Assembly (NCBI GenBank): GCA_040755915.1
Contig: JBFLWM010000021.1
Location: 1 to 64,000, forward strand
Length of the DNA stretch: 64,000 nucleotides
Direction: 5' to 3'
DNA from: Sulfurivermis sp040755915
Lineage (GTDB): Bacteria; Pseudomonadota; Gammaproteobacteria; Thiohalomonadales; Thiohalomonadaceae
Shown: positions 43,043-51,412 of the stretch, one piece after another
Layout: every line of letters begins with the position of its first letter
Numbering within the stretch: position 1 is the first letter of the stretch
Translations under genes and position numbers: made by a program
Notes under the pieces: model-generated
The model's input: the letters and a program-made list of their open reading frames with translations, nothing else
Databases searched by the model: none
Told to the model about the DNA's origin: nothing

Positions 43043-44866
43043 ATGTCGTCCGCAAAGACTCTCACTGCGTCCCGTAGCGCAAGTGCCCTGTCCTGTCCCC
43101 TCTGGCTCGCCCGTCTGCTGCCCTTCATCCGCTGGTGGCCGATGGTCAACCGCGGCACACTGCGCGCCGATTTCATGGCCGGTCTCACCGGTGCGGTGGT
43201 GGTGCTGCCGCAGGGCGTGGCCTTCGCCACCATCGCCGGCATGCCGCCGGAATACGGGCTGTATGCCGGCATCGTGCCGGCGATCATCGCGGCGTTGTGG
43301 GGTTCGTCCTGGCATCTGGTGTCCGGCCCGACCACCGCTGCCTCCATCGTGGTGTTCTCCAGCCTGTCGGCCTTCGCCGAGCCGGGCAGCATCGACTATG
43401 TGCGCCTGGCACTGACCCTGACCTTCATGGTCGGCGTGCTGGAGCTGGTGATGGGCCTGGCGCGTCTCGGTACCCTGGTGAACTTCATCTCCCACTCGGT
43501 GGTGATCGGTTTCACCGCCGGCGCGGCGCTGCTCATCGCCGGCAACCAGATCAAGCATTTCTTCGGCCTCGACATGCCGCGTGGCCTGCACTTCCACGAA
43601 ACCCTGCTGCAGTTGTTCCGGCAGTTCGGCGACATCAATCTGTATGTCACCGGCGTGGCCGTGCTCACCCTGCTGGCGGGCCTGGCCTGCAAACGCTGGC
43701 TGCCGCGCATTCCCTACATGATCACCGCGATGGTGGCGGGCAGCGTGGCGGCGGCGATCATCAACCAGTGGCTGGGTCAGGACGTCACCGGCATCCGCAC
43801 CGTGGGCGCGCTGCCCGACGGCCTGCCGCCGTTGTCGGCGCCGGACTTCAGCCTGGAGACCATCAAGCAGCTGGCGCCGGCGGCCCTGGCCACCACACTG
43901 TTTGCGCTGACCGAGGCGGTGTCCATCGCCCGTTCCCTCGGCGCGCGCGCCAACCAGCACATCGACGGCAACCAGGAATTCATCGGCCAGGGCCTGTCCA
44001 ACATGGCCGGCAGCTTCTTCTCCGGGTATGTCGCCACCGGCTCCTTCAACCGCAGCGGACTCAACTTCCAGGCCGGTGCGCGCACGCCGCTGTCGGCGGT
44101 GTTCGCCGGCGTGCTGCTGGCCGGCGTGATTGTGCTGGTGGCGCCGCTCGCCGCCTACCTGCCCAATGCGGCGATGGCGGCGATCCTGTTCCTGGTGGCC
44201 TGGGGCCTGATAGATTTCCATCACATCCACAAGATCATCCAGGCCAGCCGCGAGGAGACGATGATCCTGGCGGTCACCTTCTTCTCCACCCTGTTCCTGG
44301 AACTGGAGTTCGCCATCCTCGCCGGCGTGCTGCTGTCGCTGGTGCTGTACATCAACCGCACCTCCAAGCCCAAGCTGCTGCCGCGCGTGCCCAATCCGGC
44401 CTCGCCGCGTCGCGAATTCGTCACCGACGGCACACTGCCGGAATGTCCGCAGCTGAAGCTGCTGCGCCTCGACGGTTCGCTGTTCTTCGGTGCCGTGAAT
44501 CACGTGGCGGAATCCATGCGCCGTCTGACCGAGGGACACCCGTTGCAGAAGCATCTGGTGATCTCCGCCACCGGCATCAACTTCATCGATGTGGCCGGCG
44601 CCGAATTCCTCGCCCAGGAGGCCAGGCGTCGCCGCGCCGCCGGGGGCGGGCTGTATCTGATCCGCGTCAAGCCTTCGGTGCTGGAGATGCTGGAGCGTGG
44701 CGGCTATATCGATGACATCGGCCACGACCGCATCTTCACCGGCAAGACCGTGGCGCTGTCCAGCGTAATTTCGACGCTGGATGGCGATGTCTGCCGCGGC
44801 TGTACCACGCGCATCTTCCACGAATGTGCGCAGCGGCCGGGTGCGGCGCAGCAGGCACAGGCATGA
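43043..44866 (+). CDS. SulP family anion transporter with STAS domain
   Basis: The 607-residue protein has the SulP signature near the N-terminus (LTGAVVVLPQGVAFATIAGMPPEYGLYAGIVP, cited here in part: VVLPQGVAFATIAGMPPEY), about 10-12 membrane segments up to residue 440, and a C-terminal STAS domain (about 465-570, VISATGINFIDVAGAEFLAQ). SulP proteins move sulfate, bicarbonate or other anions. Substrate cannot be read from sequence; close linkage to soxB makes sulfate transport plausible, but that is inference. A GAGGAA ribosome site precedes the ATG. It overlaps the next gene by ATGA. Confidence 0.93.
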   Translation: MSSAKTLTASRSASALSCPLWLARLLPFIRWWPMVNRGTLRADFMAGLTGAVVVLPQGVAFATIAGMPPEYGLYAGIVPAIIAALWGSSWHLVSGPTTAASIVVFSSLSAFAEPGSIDYVRLALTLTFMVGVLELVMGLARLGTLVNFISHSVVIGFTAGAALLIAGNQIKHFFGLDMPRGLHFHETLLQLFRQFGDINLYVTGVAVLTLLAGLACKRWLPRIPYMITAMVAGSVAAAIINQWLGQDVTGIRTVGALPDGLPPLSAPDFSLETIKQLAPAALATTLFALTEAVSIARSLGARANQHIDGNQEFIGQGLSNMAGSFFSGYVATGSFNRSGLNFQAGARTPLSAVFAGVLLAGVIVLVAPLAAYLPNAAMAAILFLVAWGLIDFHHIHKIIQASREETMILAVTFFSTLFLELEFAILAGVLLSLVLYINRTSKPKLLPRVPNPASPRREFVTDGTLPECPQLKLLRLDGSLFFGAVNHVAESMRRLTEGHPLQKHLVISATGINFIDVAGAEFLAQEARRRRAAGGGLYLIRVKPSVLEMLERGGYIDDIGHDRIFTGKTVALSSVISTLDGDVCRGCTTRIFHECAQRPGAAQQAQA

Positions 44867-45357
44867 ACACCGTGCGCCCCTGCCTGCTGGCGGCCGTGGA
44901 TCTCGATCGGCGCGCCGCCGGGGTGATCCGGCGTGCCGCGCGTCTGGCGCAGTCTGCGGATCTGGTGCTGGTGGTGGTGCATGTGGTCGAGCACGAAACC
45001 GGATTCGAAAGCGATCATGTGCCGTTTCTGAGCCCGGCGCAGTTGCGTGGAGCGATGGCACAGACGGCGCATGAGCGGCTGCAGCGGCTGTTGCAAAAGA
45101 TGAATCTGCCGCAGGCGGAGTGCGTGGTACTCGCCGGTGCGCTGCGCGAGGGACTGGCGGATCTGGTGCAGCAGCGCCGCGCACGCTATGTGGTGACCGG
45201 GCCGCTCAAGTGGGGCGCCGTCAGCAGGCTTGCCACGCTGGCCGCCGATACCCGCCTGCAGGCGGCGGGTTGCGATGTGCTGCATGCGGGGAACGACGAC
45301 CACTGGAGCGTGCGTCTGGCGCGCTGGTGGTCCGGCGTGGGGGTCTCGCAGCCCTGA
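44863..45357 (+). CDS. universal stress protein (UspA) family
   Basis: The 164-residue protein has the UspA-type alpha/beta layout: LLAAVDLDRRAAGVIRRAA at the start, a VVVHVVEHE strand near residue 45, and YVVTGPLKWGAVSRLA near residue 110 in place of the usual ATP-binding G-x2-G-x9-G loop. ATP binding is therefore uncertain. The start overlaps the sulP stop (ATGA), which suggests it modulates the transporter or responds with it. A strong terminator follows. Confidence 0.8.
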   Translation: MNTVRPCLLAAVDLDRRAAGVIRRAARLAQSADLVLVVVHVVEHETGFESDHVPFLSPAQLRGAMAQTAHERLQRLLQKMNLPQAECVVLAGALREGLADLVQQRRARYVVTGPLKWGAVSRLATLAADTRLQAAGCDVLHAGNDDHWSVRLARWWSGVGVSQP

Positions 45358-45390
45358 TTGTTTCGCTCTGCTGTTGTGGCCTTTACAGCA

Positions 45391-45423
45391 GCCTCCCCGG
45401 GCAACCGGGGAGGCTATTTTTTG
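45391..45423. terminator. rho-independent terminator between converging genes
   Basis: GCCTCCCCGG (45391-45400), the loop GCAA and CCGGGGAGGC (45405-45414) form a perfect 10-bp stem followed by TATTTTTTG. It ends the sulP-usp transcript. The nhaD stop at 45426 lies just beyond it on the other strand. Confidence 0.92.
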
Positions 45424-45425
45424 TG

Positions 45426-46859
45426 CTACATCACGCTGCGGTTGATGAGGAAGTGCAGCCAGATGCTGCCGGCGTAGCCGAGGGCGATGGCCCAGGTCCA
45501 CTTGAGGTGGGCGAAGAAGGTGTAGATGCCGCGCGCCTGGCCCATCAGGCCGACGCCGGCCGCCGAACCGATGGACAGCAGCGAGCCGCCGACACCGGCG
45601 GTCAGCGTCACCAGCAGCCACTGGCCGTGGGACATCTCCGGGTACATGGTCAGCACGGCGAACATCACCGGGATGTTGTCCACCACCGCCGACAGCACGC
45701 CGATGGCGATGTTGGCCCAGGTGGCGCCGATGCCCTGATACAGCCACTCCGAGGCATGGGCCAGATAACCCATGGTGCCTAGGCCGCCGACGCACAGCAC
45801 CACGCCATAGAAGAACATCAGGGTGTCCCACTCGGCGCGCTTCATGCTGATGAAGATGTCGAACGGCTTGTGCTTCGCCTTCACGTAGGGCGCCAGCTCG
45901 CCCAGGTCCAGGGCCTCGGGACCACGGATGCTCTCGTGCTTGAGTTCGTGACGGCGCAGCAGGTAGCCGTACAGCTTGAGCACGCCGAGGCCGGTCATCA
46001 TGCCCAGCACCGGCGGCAGGTGCAGGAAGCTGTGCATGGACACGGCCAGCGCGATGGTGGCGATGAACAGCAGCACCACCACATAGCCGCCGTATTTCAC
46101 CTCGATCTCTTCCGTCACCGCCTGCGGCCGGCCCTGCGGCACGGCGAAGGACATCAGCGCCGCCGGGATCAGCCAGTTGGCCAGGGAGGGCAGGAACAGG
46201 GCGAAGAACTCGTTGAACTCGATGATGCCCTTCTGCCACACCATCAGCGTGGTGATGTCGCCGAAGGGGCTGAAGGCGCCGCCTGCATTGGCGGCCACCA
46301 CGATGCTGATGCACGACAGCACGATGAACTGGGTATTGCCGGCGCCCACCGCCATCACCACGGCGGCCATCAGCACGGCGGTGGTCAGGTTGTCGGCGAT
46401 GGGGGAGATGAAGAAGGCCAGCACGCCGGTGATCCAGAACACCGTGCGCAGGGAAAAGCCGCGCGATACCAGCCAGGCGCGCAGGGCGCTGAACAGCTGG
46501 CGTTCTTCCATGGTGTTGATGTAGGTCATCGCCGCCAGCAGGAACAGCATCAGCTCGGCGTATTCCATCAGGTTGTGGCGGATGGCGGCGCCGGCGGTGT
46601 GGGTGTCGCCGTGCATGGCGTAGGCGGCGCCCACCAGGATCCAGATGATGCCGGCGGCGACGAGGACCGGCTTGGACTTGCGCAGGTGGAGGAATTCTTC
46701 CGTCACCACCAGGGCATAGGCCAGCACGAAGACCACCACGGCGACGATGCCGAACCAGGTGGTGGTCAGATCCAGGGCGGTTCCCCCTTCACTGGCCAGG
46801 ACGGCGGGGGAGAACAGCAGGGCAGACAACAGACCGGACAACGACAGCAACAAGCGCAT
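45426..46859 (-). CDS. nhaD: sodium:proton antiporter NhaD
   Basis: NhaD exports sodium in exchange for protons. The 477-residue protein has a signal-like first segment (LLSLSGLLSALLFSPAVLA) and about 12 membrane segments. The family motifs SPIADNLTTAVLMAAVVMAVG and AANAGGAFSPFGDITTLMVW are present, as is SAVVDNIPVMFAVL near residue 400 with conserved aspartate and asparagine. An AGGAG ribosome site precedes the ATG at 46859. It suggests the host meets sodium stress. Confidence 0.95.
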   Translation of the reverse strand: MRLLLSLSGLLSALLFSPAVLASEGGTALDLTTTWFGIVAVVVFVLAYALVVTEEFLHLRKSKPVLVAAGIIWILVGAAYAMHGDTHTAGAAIRHNLMEYAELMLFLLAAMTYINTMEERQLFSALRAWLVSRGFSLRTVFWITGVLAFFISPIADNLTTAVLMAAVVMAVGAGNTQFIVLSCISIVVAANAGGAFSPFGDITTLMVWQKGIIEFNEFFALFLPSLANWLIPAALMSFAVPQGRPQAVTEEIEVKYGGYVVVLLFIATIALAVSMHSFLHLPPVLGMMTGLGVLKLYGYLLRRHELKHESIRGPEALDLGELAPYVKAKHKPFDIFISMKRAEWDTLMFFYGVVLCVGGLGTMGYLAHASEWLYQGIGATWANIAIGVLSAVVDNIPVMFAVLTMYPEMSHGQWLLVTLTAGVGGSLLSIGSAAGVGLMGQARGIYTFFAHLKWTWAIALGYAGSIWLHFLINRSVM

Positions 46860-46958
46860 AGCAACTCCTGTCACACCACAGCGGGTTTACGGATAGGCTG
46901 AAATCGGGGTGACGCATACTACCACATGGTGCGGCCGCCGCTGTCGGGTGTTGCGGGC

Positions 46959-47156
46959 TCAGGGGGCGGCACGCTCCATGCGGGCGGCGATGAGGGACAG
47001 CGGCAGGGCGATCAGGGCCAGGGTGTCCAGGCGGTGGGAGAGCAGGGGGACGAAGGGCAGCAGCACGGCGAGCACGGCCAGCAGCAGGGCCGGCGGCGAC
47101 TTGAGGCGGCGGAACAGGGGGGCGGCAGGACGGGATACGGCCACGGCAGACTCCAC
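46959..47156 (-). CDS. possible small membrane protein
   Basis: A 65-residue frame with a GTG start at 47156 encodes two predicted membrane helices (PALLLAVLAVLLPFVPLL and LDTLALIALPLSLIA). It lies 99 bases upstream of nhaD on the same strand. There is no clear ribosome site and no recognised family, so it may not be a gene. The remainder of the 46860-47364 gap holds no other coding signal I can support. Confidence 0.35.
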   Translation of the reverse strand: MESAVAVSRPAAPLFRRLKSPPALLLAVLAVLLPFVPLLSHRLDTLALIALPLSLIAARMERAAP

Positions 47157-47364
47157 GGGAGTAGGGGAATGTGCCCCGCAGCCTAGTGGGGACGGGGTGA
47201 AGTGGCGGTCAAAATCGCGTGAATATTTGGTGAAGCCGGGTGAAAATGTTGCCCCGCGCGGCGCGACCGTGCGGGACGGGCAGGTAACTGTTTATGTTAA
47301 CCTGCGCAGACACTTGGCCTTTTCGCATCCTGCCATCTGACCCGACACCGCCATCCGGACCCCG

Positions 47365-50300
47365 ATGCGTACCTCCTTTCTGCTCCGCAACAAAATAACC
47401 CTCAGTGTCCTGGTGGTGCTGGTGCTGGGGTTCGCGCTGCTGCTGTGGCGTGCACAGACGGCACAACGGGCCGATCTGCTGCAGGAAGAGCGGATTCATG
47501 TCACGGTGGCCGCCGACATGCTGGCGGCAGCACTGCGGCCGAGTGTCATGAGCGGTGATGTCGCGGCGGTGGAGCGGCTGGTGCACCGCCTGGCGGACGG
47601 GCGCTGGCTGGGCTTTGTCCGGGTCTATGGCCGCGACGGCCTGCTCGCCGAGGCAGGCCTGCCGGCGGCGGGACAGGCGCTGGTGGCCGATGCGCTCATC
47701 GCCGACGGCGACCAGGCCTGGGGGCGGGTGGAGGTGGGGCTGGCGCCGGGCCACGCCAGCCATGCGCGGTGGCTTGGCCTCGACGTGTTGGGTGGCGTGT
47801 TGCTGCTTATCGGCTTCGGCCTCGCCACCGTCTTTGGCCTGATGGGGCTGTTGTTCCGCGACCTGCGCCGTCTGAAGGACGGGGCGCGGCGCATTGCCGG
47901 CGGCGAATATGGCCATCAGTTGCCGGTGGAGGGCAATGACGCCCTGGCGCAGGCGGTGGCCGCCTTCAATGCCATGTCGCGCAGCCTGCATCAGGCCCAT
48001 CACCTCGACATGGAGCGGGAGCGCGCCCTGCGCCTGAGCGAGATGCGCCTGGCCGAGGCGCAGCGCATCGCTTCCCTCGGTCACTGGGAGTGGCATTACG
48101 CCAACGATCGTGTCCACTGGTCGGACGAGATCTATCACGTGTTCGGCCTGTCGCCCCAGGTCACCGGCGCGAGTTTCGAGGATTTCCTCAATTTCGTGCA
48201 CGAGGCGGATCGTGCCGAGGTGCGTGCGGCGGTGGAACAGGCGCTGACCCGCCAGCGTCCCTTCAACATCGTGCACCGCATCGTGCGCCGCGACGGTGAG
48301 GAGCGCTGGGTGCGCCAGCGCGGCGAGGTGTTCCGCGCCGCCGACGGTACCCCGTTGCGCATGGTGGGCACGGTGCAGGACATCACCGAGGGGCGCCGCG
48401 TCACGGAGGCGCTGCGCAACCAGCAGTACTGGCTGGAGACGCTGCTCGATGCCATGCCCGACTTCGTCTGTTTCAAGGACGGCGCCGGGCGCTGGCTGGT
48501 GGCCAACCGCTTCGGCTTGCGCACTTTCGGGCTGGATGGGGTCGAGTATCGCGGCCGCACCGATCAGGAACTGGCGCAGCTGAGCCCGTTCTACCGCGAT
48601 GCGCTGGAGGCCTGTGCCGGCAGTGACGATGCGGTGTGGCAGGCCGGCAAGGCGCTGTGGACCGAGGAGGTGATCCCGCGCCCCGACGGCCCCAGCCTGC
48701 TGTTCGAGATCGGCAAGGTGCCGCTGTACAACGATGACGGCAGCCGCAAGGGGCTGGTCGTCGTCGGCCGTGACGCCACCGAGCGGCGCCGTGCCGAGGC
48801 GGAGTTGCAGGACAAGAGCCGCCAGATCATCTCCCTGCTGGAGAGCACCACCGACGCCTACCTGGCGGTGGACGGCAACTGGCGCATCACCTATTTCAAC
48901 GCCGAGGCGGAGCGCCTGCTGGAAGTGCCGCGGCAGGATGCCCTGGGACAGGAGCTGTGGGACGTGGCGCCGGAGCTGGCCAGCAGTTTCTACAAGCGTT
49001 TTGCCCAGGCGCTGCGCCAGCAGAGCAACGAGCAGTTCGAGGGCTACTATCCGCCGCTGCAGAAATATTTCGAAACCCACCTCTATCCGTCGGCGGAAGG
49101 CTTGTGGGTGTTCTTCCGTGATGTCACCGAGCGGCGCCGCAACGAGGCGGCGCTGCGCGAGAGCAGCCGGCGCAACGAGGCGGTGCTGGAAAACATCCTC
49201 GACGGCATCGTCACCATCGACGGCAACGGCCTGATCACCGGCTTCAACCATGCGGCAGAGCAGATATTCGGTTATCGTGCCGGCGAGATCATCGGCCGCA
49301 GCGTGACCCTGCTGATGCCGGAACCCTATCGCAGCCAGCACGAGGCCTTCGTGCACCGCTACCTCACCGCGCGCGACAGCAGCCAGGCACTGGGCCGCAC
49401 GCGCGAAATGATGGGCGTGCGGAGCGACGGCAGCACCTTCCCGCTGGAAATCTCCCTGTCCGAGGCCACGCAGCAGGAGCAGCCGCTGTTCATCGCCGCG
49501 CTGCGCGACCTCACCGAGCGCCGCGCCACGGAAGAGAACATGCGCCTGGCCGCCAAGGTATTCGACAACAGCGTCGAGGGCATCCTGGTCACCGATGCCG
49601 GCGGCCACATCCTGCGCGTCAATCACGCCTTCACCGCCATCACCGGTTATGCCGAAGAGGAAATCCTCGGCAAGACACCGGCGGTGCTCAAATCGGGACG
49701 CCACGGCGAGGATTTCTATCAGACCATGTGGGCACGGCTGCGTGCCGAGGGCAAGTGGCAGGGCGAGATCTGGAACCGGCGCAAGAACGGCGAGGTGTAT
49801 CCGGAGTGGCTGTCCATCAACCTGCTGCCCGATGCCAGCGGCCAGGCCAGCCACTACGTGGCCATCTTCAGCGACATCACCGAAAAGAAAGAGGCGGAGC
49901 AGCGCATCTATCACCTGGCCTACTACGACCCGCTCACCGAGTTGCCCAACCGCACCATGTTCCATGGCCGCCTGTTGCAGGCCATGGCCGAGGCCAAGCG
50001 CAGCCGGCGCATGGTGGCGCTGCTGTACATCGACCTGGATCGCTTCAAGAACATCAATGACACCCTGGGCCATTTCATCGGCGATGAACTGCTCAAGGAG
50101 GCGGCGCGACGCCTGGAGGGCAGTGTGCGCGAATGCGATACCGTGGCGCGTCTCGGCGGCGACGAATTCGTCATCATGCTCACCGACCTGACCCACGAGA
50201 CGGAGATCGCCCACATTGCGCAAAAGGTGCTTACGGCCATGGGCGGCCCCTTCCAGCTGCTCGGGCATGAGGTGTTCGTCACCACCAGCGCCGGCATCAG

Positions 50301-51246
50301 CGTGTATCCGCAGGATGCCCAGTCGCTGGATGACATGATCAAGTACGCCGATACCGCGATGTATCACGCCAAGGAGGCCGGGCGTAACAACTACCAGTTC
50401 TACCGCAGCGAGATGAATGCCTCTGCCTTCGAGCGGCTGGTGATGGAGAACAGCCTGCGCCGCGCCCTCGAACGCGAGGAATTCGAGCTGTATTTCCAGC
50501 CGCAGAATGCCTTGAACGACGGCCGCATCATCGGTGTCGAGGTGCTGCTGCGCTGGCGCCATCCGGACCTTGGCATGGTGATGCCGTCGCAGTTCATCCC
50601 GGTGCTGGAGGAGACCGGCATGATCGTGCAGGTGGGCGAGTGGGTGCTGCGTGCGGCCTGCCAGCAGATCACGCGCTGGCAGCAGGCGGGGTTTGCGCCC
50701 CTGCGTGTGGCGGTGAACCTGTCGCCGCGCCAGTTCTGCCAGAGCAGTCTGCTGCAGACCGTGCGTGCCGCGGTGGCGGAAAGCGGTGCCGATCCGGCCT
50801 GGCTGGAACTGGAGATCACCGAGAGCAGCCTGATGGGCAACGCCGAGGCCGGCGCCGCCATGCTGCGCCAGCTGAAGGCGCTGGGCATTTCACTGTCGGT
50901 GGACGATTTCGGCACCGGCTATTCCTCGCTCAGCTACCTCAAGCGCTTCCCCATCGATACGCTGAAGATCGATCAGTCCTTCGTGCGCGACGTGACTACC
51001 GACACCGACGATGCCGCCATTGCCGGCACCATCATCGCCATGGGGCACAGTCTCAACCTGCACGTGCTCGCCGAGGGCGTCGAGACCATGGAGCAGCTGC
51101 AGTTCCTGCGTGCCCACGGCTGCGATCAGGTGCAGGGTTTCCTGTTCAGCAAGCCGCTGCCCGCTGTCGAGGTGGAACTGCTCCTGCGCGAGGGGCGGCG
51201 GCTGGCGGTGGGTGGGCCACCGCCCTCCCTCGAACACAACGGCTAG
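47365..51246 (+). CDS. membrane GGDEF-EAL protein with five PAS domains
   Basis: The 1,293-residue protein makes and/or breaks cyclic di-GMP. Order: membrane segment (about 10-28), periplasmic part, second membrane segment (about 138-160), HAMP (about 162-212), five PAS domains (about 228-345, 350-470, 485-590, 600-720 and 725-845), GGDEF domain (about 850-1010; GGDEF at 931-935, with an RxxD inhibitory site five residues before it, RECD), and EAL domain (about 1030-1285). The EAL signature reads EVLLRW (from residue 1059) instead of EALLRW; DDFGTGYSSL and the glutamate/lysine residues look intact, so phosphodiesterase activity is plausible. It ends 54 bases before the NifA site of nifE; a functional link with nif is not shown. 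Confidence 0.93.
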   Translation: MRTSFLLRNKITLSVLVVLVLGFALLLWRAQTAQRADLLQEERIHVTVAADMLAAALRPSVMSGDVAAVERLVHRLADGRWLGFVRVYGRDGLLAEAGLPAAGQALVADALIADGDQAWGRVEVGLAPGHASHARWLGLDVLGGVLLLIGFGLATVFGLMGLLFRDLRRLKDGARRIAGGEYGHQLPVEGNDALAQAVAAFNAMSRSLHQAHHLDMERERALRLSEMRLAEAQRIASLGHWEWHYANDRVHWSDEIYHVFGLSPQVTGASFEDFLNFVHEADRAEVRAAVEQALTRQRPFNIVHRIVRRDGEERWVRQRGEVFRAADGTPLRMVGTVQDITEGRRVTEALRNQQYWLETLLDAMPDFVCFKDGAGRWLVANRFGLRTFGLDGVEYRGRTDQELAQLSPFYRDALEACAGSDDAVWQAGKALWTEEVIPRPDGPSLLFEIGKVPLYNDDGSRKGLVVVGRDATERRRAEAELQDKSRQIISLLESTTDAYLAVDGNWRITYFNAEAERLLEVPRQDALGQELWDVAPELASSFYKRFAQALRQQSNEQFEGYYPPLQKYFETHLYPSAEGLWVFFRDVTERRRNEAALRESSRRNEAVLENILDGIVTIDGNGLITGFNHAAEQIFGYRAGEIIGRSVTLLMPEPYRSQHEAFVHRYLTARDSSQALGRTREMMGVRSDGSTFPLEISLSEATQQEQPLFIAALRDLTERRATEENMRLAAKVFDNSVEGILVTDAGGHILRVNHAFTAITGYAEEEILGKTPAVLKSGRHGEDFYQTMWARLRAEGKWQGEIWNRRKNGEVYPEWLSINLLPDASGQASHYVAIFSDITEKKEAEQRIYHLAYYDPLTELPNRTMFHGRLLQAMAEAKRSRRMVALLYIDLDRFKNINDTLGHFIGDELLKEAARRLEGSVRECDTVARLGGDEFVIMLTDLTHETEIAHIAQKVLTAMGGPFQLLGHEVFVTTSAGISVYPQDAQSLDDMIKYADTAMYHAKEAGRNNYQFYRSEMNASAFERLVMENSLRRALEREEFELYFQPQNALNDGRIIGVEVLLRWRHPDLGMVMPSQFIPVLEETGMIVQVGEWVLRAACQQITRWQQAGFAPLRVAVNLSPRQFCQSSLLQTVRAAVAESGADPAWLELEITESSLMGNAEAGAAMLRQLKALGISLSVDDFGTGYSSLSYLKRFPIDTLKIDQSFVRDVTTDTDDAAIAGTIIAMGHSLNLHVLAEGVETMEQLQFLRAHGCDQVQGFLFSKPLPAVEVELLLREGRRLAVGGPPPSLEHNG

Positions 51247-51299
51247 GTGGTTTCCCCGCTCCACCGCCTTGTCGGACGCCCGCCACGCGGCCGTCCGAA

Positions 51300-51315
51300 T
51301 GTCGCCTTTCCTACA
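51300..51315 (+). promoter_or_regulatory. NifA upstream activator sequence (nifE operon)
   Basis: TGTCGCCTTTCCTACA matches the NifA site consensus TGT-N10-ACA exactly. It lies 44 bases before the sigma-54 promoter of nifE, a little closer than in many nif promoters but workable. Confidence 0.82.
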
Positions 51316-51359
51316 CACCACTTTCCCGCCAAGTGACGTAAATACAATCACATAGCATC

Positions 51360-51375
51360 TGGCACGGCGGTTGCT
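51360..51375 (+). promoter_or_regulatory. sigma-54 (-24/-12) promoter of the nifE operon
   Basis: TGGCACGGCGGTTGCT fits the RpoN consensus TGGCAC-N5-TTGCW perfectly. It lies 37 bases before the nifE start codon and downstream of a NifA site. It overlaps an in-frame TTG that would otherwise look like a nifE start. Confidence 0.93.
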
Positions 51376-51412
51376 GAAGAACCTGCAAGCCTTCAGCCCC
51401 CGAGGTGCCGCC

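Noticed and set aside
47209..50562. Open frame of about 1,117 codons on the minus strand
   Set aside because: It is antisense to the GGDEF-EAL gene, whose domains and motifs are unmistakable; the antisense translation is histidine/glutamine/arginine-rich and matches nothing.
51371..51412. Longer nifE with a TTG start at 51371
   Set aside because: That codon is the -12 element of the sigma-54 promoter, and the ATG at 51413 has a good ribosome site and the family N-terminus.
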